Source: Draconibacterium sp.
GTDB taxonomy: Bacteria; Bacteroidota; Bacteroidia; Bacteroidales; Prolixibacteraceae
Assembly: GCA_016705335.1 (NCBI GenBank)
Contig: JADIYN010000008.1
Span: forward strand, 138,027-202,026
DNA length: 64,000 bases
Direction of reading: 5' to 3'
Part shown: piece after piece, positions 50,805-60,292 of the stretch
How the letters are laid out: each line of letters starts with the position of its first letter
Numbering within the stretch: the stretch's first letter is position 1
Notes under the pieces: model-generated
Told to the model about the DNA's origin: nothing
Databases searched by the model: none
Seen by the model: the letters and a program-made list of their open reading frames with translations, nothing else
Program-made: the position numbers and the translations under genes

Positions 50805-51803
50805 ATGTCACGACCAGTAACACTTTTTACCGGACAATGGGCCGATTTACCCATTGAAACCATCTGCCAAAAAGCACAGGAATTTGGCTATGACGGACTT
50901 GAACTCTGCACCTGGGGCGACCACATGGAAATTGCAAAAGCCGACCAGGCCTATTGTGATGCCCGTAAAGCTTTGCTTGCAAAATATGAATTGAAATTAT
51001 ATGCAATTTCTACTCATCTTGACGGGCAGTGTGTGGCAGACAATATAGATGAACGCCACAAAAGCATTGCCAGCGCGCATGTTTGGGGCGATGGCGACCC
51101 GGAAGGCGTTCGTCAGCGTGCTGCTGCCGAAATGATTAAAACTGCGAAAGTTGCAAAAATGCTTGGACTCGATACTGTAGTTGGTTTTACCGGAAGCCCA
51201 ATTTGGCATTTGCTTTATTCGTTTCCTCCTGTACCAAAATCGATGATCGAAAAAGGTTATGCCGACTTTGCCAAACGGTGGATACCAATTCTGGATGAAT
51301 ATCAAAAACTTGGTGTGAAATTCGCGCTTGAGGTACATCCTTCGGAGATTGCGTTCGATATTCATTCAGCGCATTTAACGCTGAAAGCACTGAATAACCA
51401 CCCGGCTTTTGGATTTAATTTCGATCCCAGTCATTTTGGTTATCAGCATGTTGATTATGTCCGTTTTATTTATGAATTCTCAGATCGTATTTTCCATGTT
51501 CACATGAAAGATGCGTACTGGAGCGATGTTCCAATGGGAATCGGCGTTTTTGGCGGACACAGTGAATTTGGAGATAATCGCAGGTATTGGAACTTCCGCA
51601 GTTTGGGACGTGGAAAAATCGACTTTGAGAATATCATTCGTGCTTTAAATGATATTGGTTATAAAGGGCCGCTTTCGGTAGAATGGGAAGACAGTGGCAT
51701 GAACCGCGAAGCAGGTGCCGAAGAAGCATGCGATTTTGTAAGATACTGCGATTTCGAACCTTCGGATGTGGCGTTTGATGATGCGATGCAAAAAGAAAAA
51801 TAA
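50805..51803 (+). CDS. Sugar phosphate isomerase/epimerase-type TIM barrel
   Basis: 332 residues, intact, no signal peptide. An AP-endonuclease-2 fold: GYDGLELCTWGDHMEIA, the metal Glu in FALEVHPSEIAFD, NFDPSHFGYQ, HVHMKDAYWSDV and LSVEWEDSGMNREAG (Glu at the fourth metal position). Such proteins interconvert keto and aldo sugars or act on 3-keto sugars together with Gfo/Idh/MocA partners. The stop is 2 bases before the ATG of the exported oxidoreductase at 51806, so the pair is one transcript. Confidence 0.87.
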   Translation: MSRPVTLFTGQWADLPIETICQKAQEFGYDGLELCTWGDHMEIAKADQAYCDARKALLAKYELKLYAISTHLDGQCVADNIDERHKSIASAHVWGDGDPEGVRQRAAAEMIKTAKVAKMLGLDTVVGFTGSPIWHLLYSFPPVPKSMIEKGYADFAKRWIPILDEYQKLGVKFALEVHPSEIAFDIHSAHLTLKALNNHPAFGFNFDPSHFGYQHVDYVRFIYEFSDRIFHVHMKDAYWSDVPMGIGVFGGHSEFGDNRRYWNFRSLGRGKIDFENIIRALNDIGYKGPLSVEWEDSGMNREAGAEEACDFVRYCDFEPSDVAFDDAMQKEK

Positions 51804-51805
51804 AC

Positions 51806-53116
51806 ATGACTAACAGAAGAACTTTTATTAAAAATTCGACCCTTGTAGTTGCAGGTGTTGCGGTGGCTTCAACAATGCCCATGGCCGCCTGCAAAGGAGC
51901 AAACGAAAAATTAGTGTGTGGATTAATCGGTGCCAATGGAATGGGCTGGGCCGATTTAAATGCCTTTTTAAAACAGCCCAATACTGAGTGTGCAGCCATT
52001 TGCGATGTTGACGAAAACGTGCTGAACCGCCGTATTGCAGAAGCTGAGAAATTGCAGGGTAAAAAACCAGTGGGTTTTAAAGATTACCGGAAACTGTTGG
52101 AAATGCCCGGTATCGATGTTGTAATTATTGGTACTCCAGACCACTGGCACTGTTTGCCAATGGTTGCAGCATGCCAGGCCGGGAAAGATGTATATTGTGA
52201 AAAACCGCTGGGGAATTCCATCGAAGAAATAAATATCATGGAACGTGCAGCTGAAAAATACAAAACAGTGGTGCAAGTCGGAATGTGGCAACGCAGTGAT
52301 CCGCATTGGCGGGATGCAGTTGAATTTGTAAAATCGGGCCAATTGGGTAAAATTCGCACCGTGCGAACCTGGGCATATCAGGGTTGGATGGAACCTGTAC
52401 CTGTTCAACCTGACGGTGAGGCACCAGCTGGCGTTGATTATGATTTCTGGTTGGGGCCTGCCACAAAAAGGCCATTTAACCCGAATAGATTTCACTTTAA
52501 TTTCAGGTGGTTTTATGATTATGCCGGTGGTTTAATGACCGACTGGGGTGTACATATTATCGACTACGGATTATTTGGAATGGGCGACCCTGTTCCAAAA
52601 TCGATAATGGCAATGGGTGGAAAATTTGCCTATACCGACGATGCCTCTGAAACTCCTGACACTTTGCAGGCTTTATACGAATTTGATGGCCACACCATGT
52701 TATGGGATCACGGAACCGGAATTGACGGAGGTTATTATGGACGAAATCATGGGGTTGGTTATGTTGGAAATAATGGCACTTTGGTTGTCGATCGTGAGGG
52801 TTGGGAAGTAATTCCGGAAAAAAAGAGAGGCAAAGACCTTATGGAGCGTGTTGACTTAATAAAAGGTTCGGGCAAAGGGCTCGATTTGCACATGGCCAAT
52901 TTTATTGATGGCGTAAAAACCCGCAACCAAAACCTGAATGCCAACATTACTGTTGCGGCAAATACTGCACGTGTGGCACATTTGGGAAATATTGCCCATA
53001 GAACAGGGCACCGTTTGTATTGGGATGCCGAAACCCGTCAGATTAAAAATGATGATGAGGCAAACAAATATCTGATTCCGACTTACAGAACTCCCTGGGA
53101 GTTACCGAAAGTGTGA
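51806..53116 (+). CDS. Exported Gfo/Idh/MocA oxidoreductase
   Basis: 436 residues, intact. The N-terminus MTNRRTFIKNSTLVVAGVAV is a Tat signal; a Cys follows at MAAC (residue 29), so it may also be lipidated. Rossmann part KLVCGLIGANGMGWADL, family signature DVYCEKPLGNSIEEINIM, and the exported-branch blocks APAGVDYDFWLGPATKRPFN and FYDYAGGLMTDWGVHIIDYG. Encoded directly after the TIM barrel at 50805 (2-base gap). The pair recalls the oxidation and isomerisation steps of the periplasmic 3-keto-sugar route in Bacteroides; the DUF1080 hydrolase of that route is not in this window. Confidence 0.87.
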   Translation: MTNRRTFIKNSTLVVAGVAVASTMPMAACKGANEKLVCGLIGANGMGWADLNAFLKQPNTECAAICDVDENVLNRRIAEAEKLQGKKPVGFKDYRKLLEMPGIDVVIIGTPDHWHCLPMVAACQAGKDVYCEKPLGNSIEEINIMERAAEKYKTVVQVGMWQRSDPHWRDAVEFVKSGQLGKIRTVRTWAYQGWMEPVPVQPDGEAPAGVDYDFWLGPATKRPFNPNRFHFNFRWFYDYAGGLMTDWGVHIIDYGLFGMGDPVPKSIMAMGGKFAYTDDASETPDTLQALYEFDGHTMLWDHGTGIDGGYYGRNHGVGYVGNNGTLVVDREGWEVIPEKKRGKDLMERVDLIKGSGKGLDLHMANFIDGVKTRNQNLNANITVAANTARVAHLGNIAHRTGHRLYWDAETRQIKNDDEANKYLIPTYRTPWELPKV

Positions 53117-53129
53117 GAAATTATTAAAT

Positions 53130-53170
53130 GCAAAGGTGCAAAGCAGTTTTTTATGCTTTGCACCTTTGTG
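53130..53170 (+). terminator. Terminator after the TIM-barrel/oxidoreductase pair
   Basis: GCAAAGGTGCAAAGCA (53130-53145) pairs with TGCTTTGCACCTTTGTGC starting at 53154, a near-perfect long stem with an 8-base T-rich loop, 13 bases after the stop. A clear T tail is missing. Confidence 0.55.
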
Positions 53171-53216
53171 CTTTTGCGCGATTTATTATTTTTAAGTTAA
53201 AACCTTCAAAATCAAA

Positions 53217-53797
53217 CTAGCCTAACACAGTTTCTGAACGTTTACTTTTTACATACTGAACCCCAAAAGCTATCAAAACAAAAATAAGTGCAATAAAGTA
53301 TATGGTTGTTGTTGAACTTTTCAGAAATGAAAAAGTGCTTGTAATTGTAACTGTTTCGTCCGAATAATTGGGATATTGATTTAGCATTGTTATAATCCCT
53401 GTATTTTCTAAATAGTCTGAAATTCCTGCTATTAACGGCAAAAAACTAAAATAAAAAAATGGGCTTTTAATTTGATTTAACTTCTTTAATAAAAAGGCAA
53501 AAAGCAAGCAATAACCTATGCCAAAAAGTGCGGGAAAAATCAAATCAAGTGGTATCTGATTATATAAATAGGCATCTCTTCCATTTTCACCAAGTGCTGC
53601 AAACAAGGTATTAACGTAATAAATATCATATCCTTCAGGCAGCATATCAAGTATTTTCATGCCATTGGCAAATCCTGAAACTTTGGGAATGGTAAAGTCA
53701 ACATGGAAAAATAAAAGATGGATGATAACACAAAAAAGATCGAAACGGTTCTCCCGTTGCTGAAGGTGTAAATTAGTTTTTTTAGGCTACTGATCAT
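53217..53797 (-). CDS. Membrane protein of unknown function (frameshifted)
   Basis: About 193 residues when repaired, with four probable membrane helices (SIFFVLSSIFYFSMLTF; IFPALFGIGYCLLFAFLL; FFYFSFLPLIAGISDYLE; IYFIALIFVLIAFGVQYV). The open frame begins only at 53660, but from ATG 53797 a good N-terminus is seen (MISSLKKLIYTFSNGRTVS) and one added base in the A run 53694-53696 joins it to IPKVSGFANGMKILDMLPEG. I do not recognise the family. It lies 47 bases after the MFS gene on the same strand. Confidence 0.6.
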
Positions 53798-53844
53798 TTC
53801 ACAACTATATTAAGATTTGAATTAAAATTCTGTTTTTAATTCCA

Positions 53845-55152
53845 TCAACTTCCAGCCCTAAGTAATAAATTTTTTTTAAGTTTTGCAAATTGAAGAACGA
53901 TAAATCCGCCAACAAAAAACAGTGACATAAATATCATACTATTCCGCATACTTCCGGTAAGCATATCAATCAACCCATAAGAAAATGAACCGATAACAAT
54001 AGCCAATTTTTCGGTAATATCATAAAAACTGAAAAAGGATGCAGTATCTTTTGTCCCTTCAGGTATTAACTTTGAGTAGGTAGAACGCGATATTGACTGT
54101 ACCCCTCCCATCACAAAACCAAGCAATCCGGCCAGGCCATAAAATGACATTTTTTCTTTTAGAAAATAGCCTGCAACACAAACGAAAATCCAGATAATCA
54201 AAGTTGAACCAATAGCAAATCCATTACCCCTGAATTTTGAAATCAATGCAAAAAAGTAGGCTCCAACAATCGCTACAATTTGCAAAATCAGCACAACAAT
54301 AATCATTTCATTTCCTGTAATTCCAACAACTTTATCGCCAAACAAAGGCGCAAGCAGCATCACGGTTTGTACACCCATACTGTAAATAAAAAAAGCAGTA
54401 AGGAAACGCATCATTACTTTTTTATCCTTTACAACCCGGTAAACTTTTTTCAGCTCTTTTATCCCGTTTCCCAAAATTCCCATGGTAATTTGTTTTCCTG
54501 TTGCCCTGTCTTCGAGATAATAAAATGCTATTTGAGCAAAACTCATCCACCACACACCCACAAGTATAAACCCAAACCGGGTAGCGGCACTGCCATTTTC
54601 AAATCCAAATAATTCAGCTTTCATGTATAAAACAAGATTGATAACTAGAAGTATAACGCTACCGGCGTAACCCATAGCAAATCCGCGGGCACTAACCCTG
54701 TCCATTTTTTCTTCGGTAGCTACCTCGGGTAGAAAAGCATTGTAAAAAACCAATGACCCGGCAAAACCGATACTTGCAAAAATGGTACAGGCAATACCGT
54801 ATTCAATATTTTCCCCTGTAAAAAAATAGAGCCCGATGCACGACAACGAGCCCAGATATGTGAAAAACTGCATGAACCGCTTTTTTCTTCCACTAAAATC
54901 AGCAATTCCTGAAAGTACCGGTGCGAGAAATACAATAACAAGAAATGAAAAGGAAATTGCATAAGAATATAATACTGAATTGACAACCGAAATTCCAAAG
55001 AATTGAACTGTGTCGCCACCGAATGCAATATTTGTTGTACTGAGGTAATATATTGGGAAAATTGCGGTGGTAACAATCAGGTTGTAAACCGAATTCGACC
55101 AGTCGAAAGAAGCCCAGGCATTTATAAGTCGCGTATTGTTTTTTTCAAGCAT
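53845..55152 (-). CDS. MFS transporter of the UMF1/Atg22-like type
   Basis: 435 residues, intact, about twelve membrane helices. The start (NAWASFDWSNSVYNLIVTT) and the loop FSGRKKRFMQFF after helix 2-3, plus GFVMGGVQSISRSTYSKLIP, are characteristic of the UMF1 family, which is distantly related to yeast Atg22. Substrates of bacterial members are unknown; amino acids or sugars are guesses. Close to the small membrane protein at 53217, probably in one transcript. Confidence 0.82.
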   Translation of the reverse strand: MLEKNNTRLINAWASFDWSNSVYNLIVTTAIFPIYYLSTTNIAFGGDTVQFFGISVVNSVLYSYAISFSFLVIVFLAPVLSGIADFSGRKKRFMQFFTYLGSLSCIGLYFFTGENIEYGIACTIFASIGFAGSLVFYNAFLPEVATEEKMDRVSARGFAMGYAGSVILLVINLVLYMKAELFGFENGSAATRFGFILVGVWWMSFAQIAFYYLEDRATGKQITMGILGNGIKELKKVYRVVKDKKVMMRFLTAFFIYSMGVQTVMLLAPLFGDKVVGITGNEMIIVVLILQIVAIVGAYFFALISKFRGNGFAIGSTLIIWIFVCVAGYFLKEKMSFYGLAGLLGFVMGGVQSISRSTYSKLIPEGTKDTASFFSFYDITEKLAIVIGSFSYGLIDMLTGSMRNSMIFMSLFFVGGFIVLQFAKLKKNLLLRAGS

Positions 55153-55293
55153 CTTAATGAACTTTAAATTGGCAATAATTGGTTATCGTTTTAAAGATGC
55201 AATTTTTTTCAATATAAAAATTTCACAGGTTTTGTTGTTTCAAACTTTTATGACAAATTGAAAATTACGATCATCAAGCAATTGTCAACCTGT

Positions 55294-55324
55294 TTTGGAT
55301 TTCGTTTAAAAAAATCTACTTTTG
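55294..55324 (+). promoter_or_regulatory. Promoter of the 55352 gene
   Basis: TTTG at 55294-55297, a 19-base spacer, then TACTTTTG at 55317-55324. This is the best complete match to the Bacteroidota TTTG/TAnnTTTG promoter in the window, 27 bases before the ATG. Confidence 0.6.
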
Positions 55325-55351
55325 GCGTCATTCAATTTTTAAACCGTACGC

Positions 55352-55732
55352 ATGAATCCATTACTTCAAACCGGAACCATAATCGTTGTATTTGCACTTG
55401 CATCATATTCAATAGCTATATTTACTGAACAACGCAAAAAGATACTTCGCCGAAGAATTCTCGTTTTTTTGACACTTGGAGTTGCGCTAGATATTACAGC
55501 CACTATTCTCATGATACTAGGTTCATCAAAAGGGGGTTTTACACTGCATGGAATTATAGGATATTCATCGTTGGCCGGAATGTTTATTGACGCAGTTTTG
55601 ATATGGCGTTTGAAAATTAAAAATGGTTCATATTGCCCAGTCCCCAACAACATTCATATTTATTCGCGCTATGCATATATTTGGTGGGTAATCGCATTTG
55701 TAACAGGTGGTTTACTTGTGGCATTACGTTAG
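55352..55732 (+). CDS. Small membrane protein, HsmA/TIGR03987-like
   Basis: 126 residues, four predicted membrane helices, intact. The pattern SIAIFTEQRKKILRRRILVF, DITATILMILGSSKGGFTLHG and GYSSLAGMFIDAVL with a buried His resembles the HsmA (TIGR03987) family, whose role is unknown. It has its own promoter and converges on the EamA gene with only 22 bases between stops. The family name is from memory of the conserved blocks. Confidence 0.6.
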   Translation: MNPLLQTGTIIVVFALASYSIAIFTEQRKKILRRRILVFLTLGVALDITATILMILGSSKGGFTLHGIIGYSSLAGMFIDAVLIWRLKIKNGSYCPVPNNIHIYSRYAYIWWVIAFVTGGLLVALR

Positions 55733-55754
55733 TAACCCGCAACCCGCAAGTTTT

Positions 55755-56678
55755 TTAGGTATTGTGAACCTCAAACCCTTTTTGATTTTTGAAATTCCGT
55801 TTTCTTTTGATTTGCGCCAGGAACAATCCGGCAACCACAACCAAAATTCCAATAATTTGCTGTCCACCCAATTCTTCTTTCAAAACAAAAAATGAAAGAA
55901 TTGCCACAAAAACAGGTATTAGATTGATAAATGAATTTGAACGGTTAACGCCAATTTGGCGGATGCTTTGGGTAAAAAACACAAACGCCAGCGTTGATGC
56001 AAAAACAGCCAGCAAAATGATGGCACGGAAAGCCTCAGCATGAAAAGGACGTGAAATAAAATCGTTAAAATCAACGATCAGCCAAACGGGAAGAAACAAA
56101 ACTACTCCGATAATATTTTGGTAGGCAATTATGGAAAGTGTATTGTAACGTGAAACAAGATTCCGCAAAACAAGAGAATAGGCAATCGCAGCAAGTACTG
56201 CAATAAATTCAAGGCCAACACCAAGTGGCGATGCATCGAATTGAAAAGAATCGTTTATGACCAGCAAACCCACACCGAAAAATGATAATGCCAATCCTGC
56301 AATATTCATCCATTTCAGTCTTTCCTTAAAAAAATACCAAACAAAAACCGGCGAAATCAGCGGGATTGTTGCTACAATTACCGCAGCAACAGTAGAAGAA
56401 ACATATTTCAAACCATAACTTTCGCCAAGGAAATAGATAAACGGTTCGAAAAAAGCCATGAGAACAAATAGCCGGAAATCCTTTTTTGAAGGTTTTTGCA
56501 ATCGTTTTAAAAAGGCCGCTATAATTGTAATAAGAACTGCAGCAATTGCCAGTCGAAAAATTACAACAGTTACCGGATTGTAGCCAAGATATGCAATTTT
56601 AAACCATATAAAAGAGAAGCTCCAGAAAAATGCAGCCCCGAGCGCTGAACCAAATGCAAGGATTTCTTTGTTTTTCAT
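55755..56678 (-). CDS. EamA/DMT-family transporter
   Basis: 307 residues, intact, ten membrane helices in two EamA repeats. The first starts GAAFFWSFSFIWFKIAY and has VSSTVAAVIVATIPLISPVF; the second starts ALAAIAYSLVLRNLV-like and has FINLIPVFVAILSFFVLKEEL. Drug/metabolite exporters of this family usually export amino acids, nucleosides or metabolites; the substrate cannot be inferred. Divergent from the lipoprotein TIM barrel at 56828. Confidence 0.85.
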   Translation of the reverse strand: MKNKEILAFGSALGAAFFWSFSFIWFKIAYLGYNPVTVVIFRLAIAAVLITIIAAFLKRLQKPSKKDFRLFVLMAFFEPFIYFLGESYGLKYVSSTVAAVIVATIPLISPVFVWYFFKERLKWMNIAGLALSFFGVGLLVINDSFQFDASPLGVGLEFIAVLAAIAYSLVLRNLVSRYNTLSIIAYQNIIGVVLFLPVWLIVDFNDFISRPFHAEAFRAIILLAVFASTLAFVFFTQSIRQIGVNRSNSFINLIPVFVAILSFFVLKEELGGQQIIGILVVVAGLFLAQIKRKRNFKNQKGFEVHNT

Positions 56679-56827
56679 TTAAAAATTATGACGCGCAATA
56701 TTAAGGATTAAGTGTTAAAAATCAGTTGTAAAAAACATGAATTGCGACTAAATCATATGATAAGCAAAATGGTTTTAATATTTTTGAACCGAAAAGCAAA
56801 AAAAGTAATAAACTAAATTCAAAAAAA

Positions 56828-57742
56828 ATGTCAATTAAAAAATCAGTCTGAAAAATTTATTAGTGGCTCTGGCTGCTGTGATTATGTTGCAGGGATTTGT
56901 TTCTTGCAACTCAACAAAGAAACAAGAGCCAGCTGAAGAAAAAAGTGCTGTTGCCGAAAAAGTTTATCGGCCTGCAGTTGTATTCCATTCGGGATAGTAT
57001 GGCAGTAAATGTTCCCGGAACAATTGCTGCTGTTGGCCAAATGGGTTACAAATTTGTTGAGGCCGCAGGTTATGGAGATGGTAAAATTTACGGGATGGAT
57101 CCTGTTGAATTTAAAAATTTGTGTGAAAGCAATGGCGTACAATTTCTTGGTGCACATTGCGGACAGGTAGTTCCAACCAAAGAAACCTGGGACCAAACCA
57201 TGGCATGGTGGGATACTTGTATCGCTGCACATAAAGCAGCCGGAGTTAAATGGATCGTTCAGCCATTTATGGGTGGTACAGCTTATGAAAGCCTCGATGC
57301 ACTGAAAAGTTACTGTGAATATTTTAATGCAGTTGGCGAAAAATGCAATGCTGCCGGAATACGTTTTGGTTATCACAATCATGATAAAGAGTTTTCAACA
57401 GTTTTTGAGGAAAAACCTATTTACGACTGGATGCTCGAATTAACAGACCCTGCAAAAGTGATGTTCGAATTGGACTTATACTGGATTATTGAAGGCGGAA
57501 AACAACCTGTTGAATATTTCGAAAAATACCCGGGTCGTTTTGAATTGTGGCACATTAAAGATAAAGCAGAAGTTGGTGCAAGTGGCAACATTGATTTTGC
57601 TGCTATTTTTGCCGCAAAAGAAAAAGCCGGTGTAAAATACGGTATCGTGGAAGTTGAAGAATACAATTTCCCTTCACTTGAAAGCAGTCAGAAAAGTTTG
57701 GAATTCCTGAAAGCAGCAGATTATGTGAATTTAACAGAATAA
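56828..57742 (+). CDS. Lipoprotein sugar isomerase/epimerase-type TIM barrel (two frameshifts)
   Basis: 304 residues when repaired. From ATG 56828 the repaired N-terminus reads MSIKKSVLKNLLVALAAVIM with a lipobox FVSC, so the enzyme is exported and lipid-anchored. The TIM barrel begins IGLQLYSIRDSMAVN and contains GAHCGQVVPTKETW, GIRFGYHNHDKEF, VMFELDLYWIIEGG, ELWHIKDKAEVG and GIVEVEEYNFPS, the metal Glu/His/Asp pattern of the family. Breaks: a lost C near 56849 and an extra A in 56957-56961. It is the third TIM barrel of this kind in 10 kb and the second that is exported, matching the exported Gfo/Idh/MocA enzymes. A terminator follows. Confidence 0.82.
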
Positions 57743-57761
57743 GCGAAAATTACATTAATAA

Positions 57762-57800
57762 AAATGCCGGGGATTTTTGATTCCCGGCATTTTTTTTTTG
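57762..57800 (+). terminator. Intrinsic terminator
   Basis: AAATGCCGGGGA (57763-57774) pairs with TTCCCGGCATTT starting at 57781, followed by a T run to 57799. It lies 20 bases after the TIM-barrel stop. Confidence 0.85.
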
Positions 57801-57918
57801 TGAAATTGAAACCTAACTCACAAAAATTATATTTTTTAAACCACGGTTTTCTTAAATGAGCCCAGATTTTTGATTATCCTATTCCGTGTAAATCAGAGTA
57901 ATCTGTGGTATTTACAAT

Positions 57919-58582
57919 TCAGAATTTTCCAAACTTAAATGTCAATCCAAAATTAAGACCACGCAAAGCATCAGACTTGGTTTGACTGGAAAGCTCAAGT
58001 CCAGTGCGTTTCAAATCAATATTTGAAGTATATCGGTAACTAACCGCCGCAGCCATTCTGAAAAAAGCGGGCAAGGTTAAATTCCAGTTCAACAGCGGGT
58101 TCAATTACAAAAAATACGTCGTAGGCATATTCGTATCCTGGATAATTATCGTCCCAGTAATCATAATCGTACATATCAACAAGCGCTACACCGCCAGCTC
58201 CGATTAAAACCGGAAAAGACAAATGAACAGGCGATTTGCCTGCAACAATTGGTTCAATTATTAAACCTCCGTAACCACCGGCAAGTGATAAATTGGTTTC
58301 GCTATTATTATGATGATAATAATCGTAGTTAAGGTTATTCGCAAAACCATAGCCACCCAAGCCAACAGCAAGTGAATGGTCAAAAATAAAAGCAGCTCGT
58401 ACACCTGCTACCATAGCATCATAACCTCCGATATTAGAGTAAGCTAAAGATAATGCGCCATAACCACCGTTTGATTTGTTTTTTGTGAAAATTGTCCTCA
58501 CTTCATCATTTTGATATGAGTCCTGTGCGTTGGCAAATGTAAATGCCAATATAAAAATGATAAATAAAATTGTGTTTTTCAT
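57919..58582 (-). CDS. Outer-membrane beta-barrel protein (frameshifted)
   Basis: About 220 residues. Signal peptide (ending FANAQ) followed by alternating strands rich in Gly, Tyr and Asp, for example NGGYGALSLAYSNIGGYDAM and a striking Tyr/Asp loop (VDMYDYDYWDDNYPGYEYAY) that could sit at the cell surface. The last strand (LRGLNFGLTFKFGKF) ends in Phe as barrel proteins do. One extra base in the six-A run 58061-58066 separates the two parts (ARFF/RMAAAVSYRY). Last gene of the series beginning with head GIN at 59836. Function unknown. Confidence 0.68.
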
Positions 58583-58614
58583 GATATTATAAATTGATTA
58601 TTAATGACTTATGT

Positions 58615-59109
58615 TTAAAAATGATATTTAATTGTAAAAGCGAAATCGAACAATTCAAGATCGAAAACCTTTCGCCCAAACAAATCGAAATATGGTTTTG
58701 CTTCAATTCCCAAAGAAAGCGGCACTTCAGCAAACATGTATTCAAGTCCCGCCAATCCGTCGATACCGGCAATAAAGTCGGTGTTTGTAACATAATAACT
58801 TGAGTTGGTCCTGTAATAACGTGTATTCCATCGCTCGTAACCAACGTGTAAACCGCCACCATAAACAAAGTTTAACTGGTCGGTAAAACTGAACAGGCCA
58901 GGCTGATGAAATTCTTTTTGAGCATGAAATACTGCCCCATCCATGCGCGAGCCAAGCAGAAATTTATATGAATTCAATTCATCGGTATAAATTCTGAATT
59001 CAACGCCGCTTGTGTAACCTCCTCTAATACCTGCAGCATATCTGAATTCCTGGGAAAAAGCGGTACAGTTTAATATTACAAATGCTGCAAAAAGTATTAA
59101 CTTTTTCAT
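58615..59109 (-). CDS. Small outer-membrane beta-barrel protein
   Basis: 164 residues, intact. Signal peptide (ILNCTAFSQ) and about eight amphipathic strands: YAAGIRGGYTSGVEFRIY, NFVYGGGLHVGYERW, GLEYMFAEVPLSLGIEAKP and the closing FDFAFTIKYHF with terminal Phe. This is the small porin-like barrel common in Bacteroidota. 10 bases after the head GIN gene and 32 before the next barrel gene, so one transcript. Function unknown. Confidence 0.72.
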   Translation of the reverse strand: MKKLILFAAFVILNCTAFSQEFRYAAGIRGGYTSGVEFRIYTDELNSYKFLLGSRMDGAVFHAQKEFHQPGLFSFTDQLNFVYGGGLHVGYERWNTRYYRTNSSYYVTNTDFIAGIDGLAGLEYMFAEVPLSLGIEAKPYFDLFGRKVFDLELFDFAFTIKYHF

Positions 59110-59119
59110 AACAACGTTT

Positions 59120-59836
59120 TTAATTTCGATGTACCAATTTGCCTGAACCCGAAATATTTGTTTCGGTTACCGGGTTGCCGGTGTAATAAACATTCCCGCT
59201 TCCCGATATTTTGGCTGTAATTAATTTGAGCGCGTTGACCTGCATGTTTCCTGAGCCTGAAATATGCGCGTTGCAATTGTCAACTGTCAGTTCCGAACTA
59301 TCAATATTCCCTGAACCGCTAATGTTTAACTCAGATTCATTTGAATCGCCTGTTATTATTATCCAGCCCGAACCTGAAATGGAAGCAACTACCAAATCTG
59401 CATCAACATCAGCAGAAATTGAACCCGAACCTGACAAGGAAAATTCCATTTCATCGCCTGAAAAATAATCGGCTGTAATACTTCCCGACCCGCTTTGTTT
59501 TACGCTGACCAACTGGGGAACAGTAATTAAAACTCTCATCGGCAACCTGTTTCTTACATTGTGCATGCCTTGAATGTCAATCTGCAATGTGTTGTTGCTG
59601 ACAGAGGTACCAATATACGGAAGTATATTTTCCTCGGCAGTTACAAGAACTTCAAGTTCATCTCCATTAATGATTTGAATGTCAAAATCGCCGGATGATT
59701 TAATTTTGTTGAACATAGAAACTGCTCTCTCTTCGGTTGCTTCAACCCCATTCCCACGAATGTTAAATTCTGCGATACAGCTTGTTGCAGCAAATAGCAA
59801 CAGTGTAAAAAAAGAAAATTGTTTAATTGTTTTCAT
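59120..59836 (-). CDS. Head GIN domain (DUF2807) lipoprotein
   Basis: 238 residues, intact. A signal with lipobox-like AATSC (Cys20) precedes the DUF2807 beta-helix, marked by regularly spaced SGSG turns: QSGSGSITADYF, LSGSGSISADV, ISGSGWIIIT, ISGSGNIDSSEL, ISGSGNMQVN and ISGSGNVYYTG. The repeat unit is about 18-22 residues. Members are exported proteins of unknown function, common in Bacteroidota next to ECF sigma or envelope genes. First gene of a series with two barrel proteins; an 8-base inverted repeat lies in its leader. Confidence 0.88.
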   Translation of the reverse strand: MKTIKQFSFFTLLLFAATSCIAEFNIRGNGVEATEERAVSMFNKIKSSGDFDIQIINGDELEVLVTAEENILPYIGTSVSNNTLQIDIQGMHNVRNRLPMRVLITVPQLVSVKQSGSGSITADYFSGDEMEFSLSGSGSISADVDADLVVASISGSGWIIITGDSNESELNISGSGNIDSSELTVDNCNAHISGSGNMQVNALKLITAKISGSGNVYYTGNPVTETNISGSGKLVHRN

Positions 59837-60292
59837 AACTAAATACTTACTTTAAAAATTAACTGTTTTGTTTCACGGATAAACCATGTTTGTTTATCCT
59901 GTTTTGTTTTCTGTAAATCTATTGACAGCAATTTTTTTTGTTGGTTGCAAAATCAATTGAAAAAAATTGAAAAAAGTTGCGTAAATTCAAAAATGAAATG
60001 AATTTAATTCTGATTTTTGTTAACCGAAAGTTTTGAAGTATTTAATAATTTGAATCTTACAGGATTTTTTAACCTGAAAAGCGTTGCGATTATTTGGTTC
60101 TGTTACGTTTTGATTGGGTAATATTTTTTCAAATTCACAGATAAAAAATACGGTTTTGATTGGTCCGGGAATTAATAATCTGCTAAAGTTTAAATGCCAG
60201 GAAAAAGGTTTTTTAGGATTAATGAAACTATTTTACTGACAATTAACCAATAAAAAAATTTTGGGCTCTTATTTTGGTTTGGATTCCATTAA
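59837..60292. other. Intergenic region between the DUF4097-like and head GIN genes
   Basis: 456 AT-rich bases with no supported gene. It includes the inverted repeat at 59877 and short A-rich direct repeats (ATTGAAAAA twice near 59960). The promoter of the head GIN series should be here, but no clear TAnnTTTG was found on the minus strand. Confidence 0.45.
59877..59899. repeat. Inverted repeat in the head GIN leader
   Basis: GGATAAAC (59877-59884) and GTTTATCC (59892-59899) with a 7-base spacer, about 40 bases before the head GIN ATG. It could be an operator or an RNA hairpin; nothing more can be said. Confidence 0.35.
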
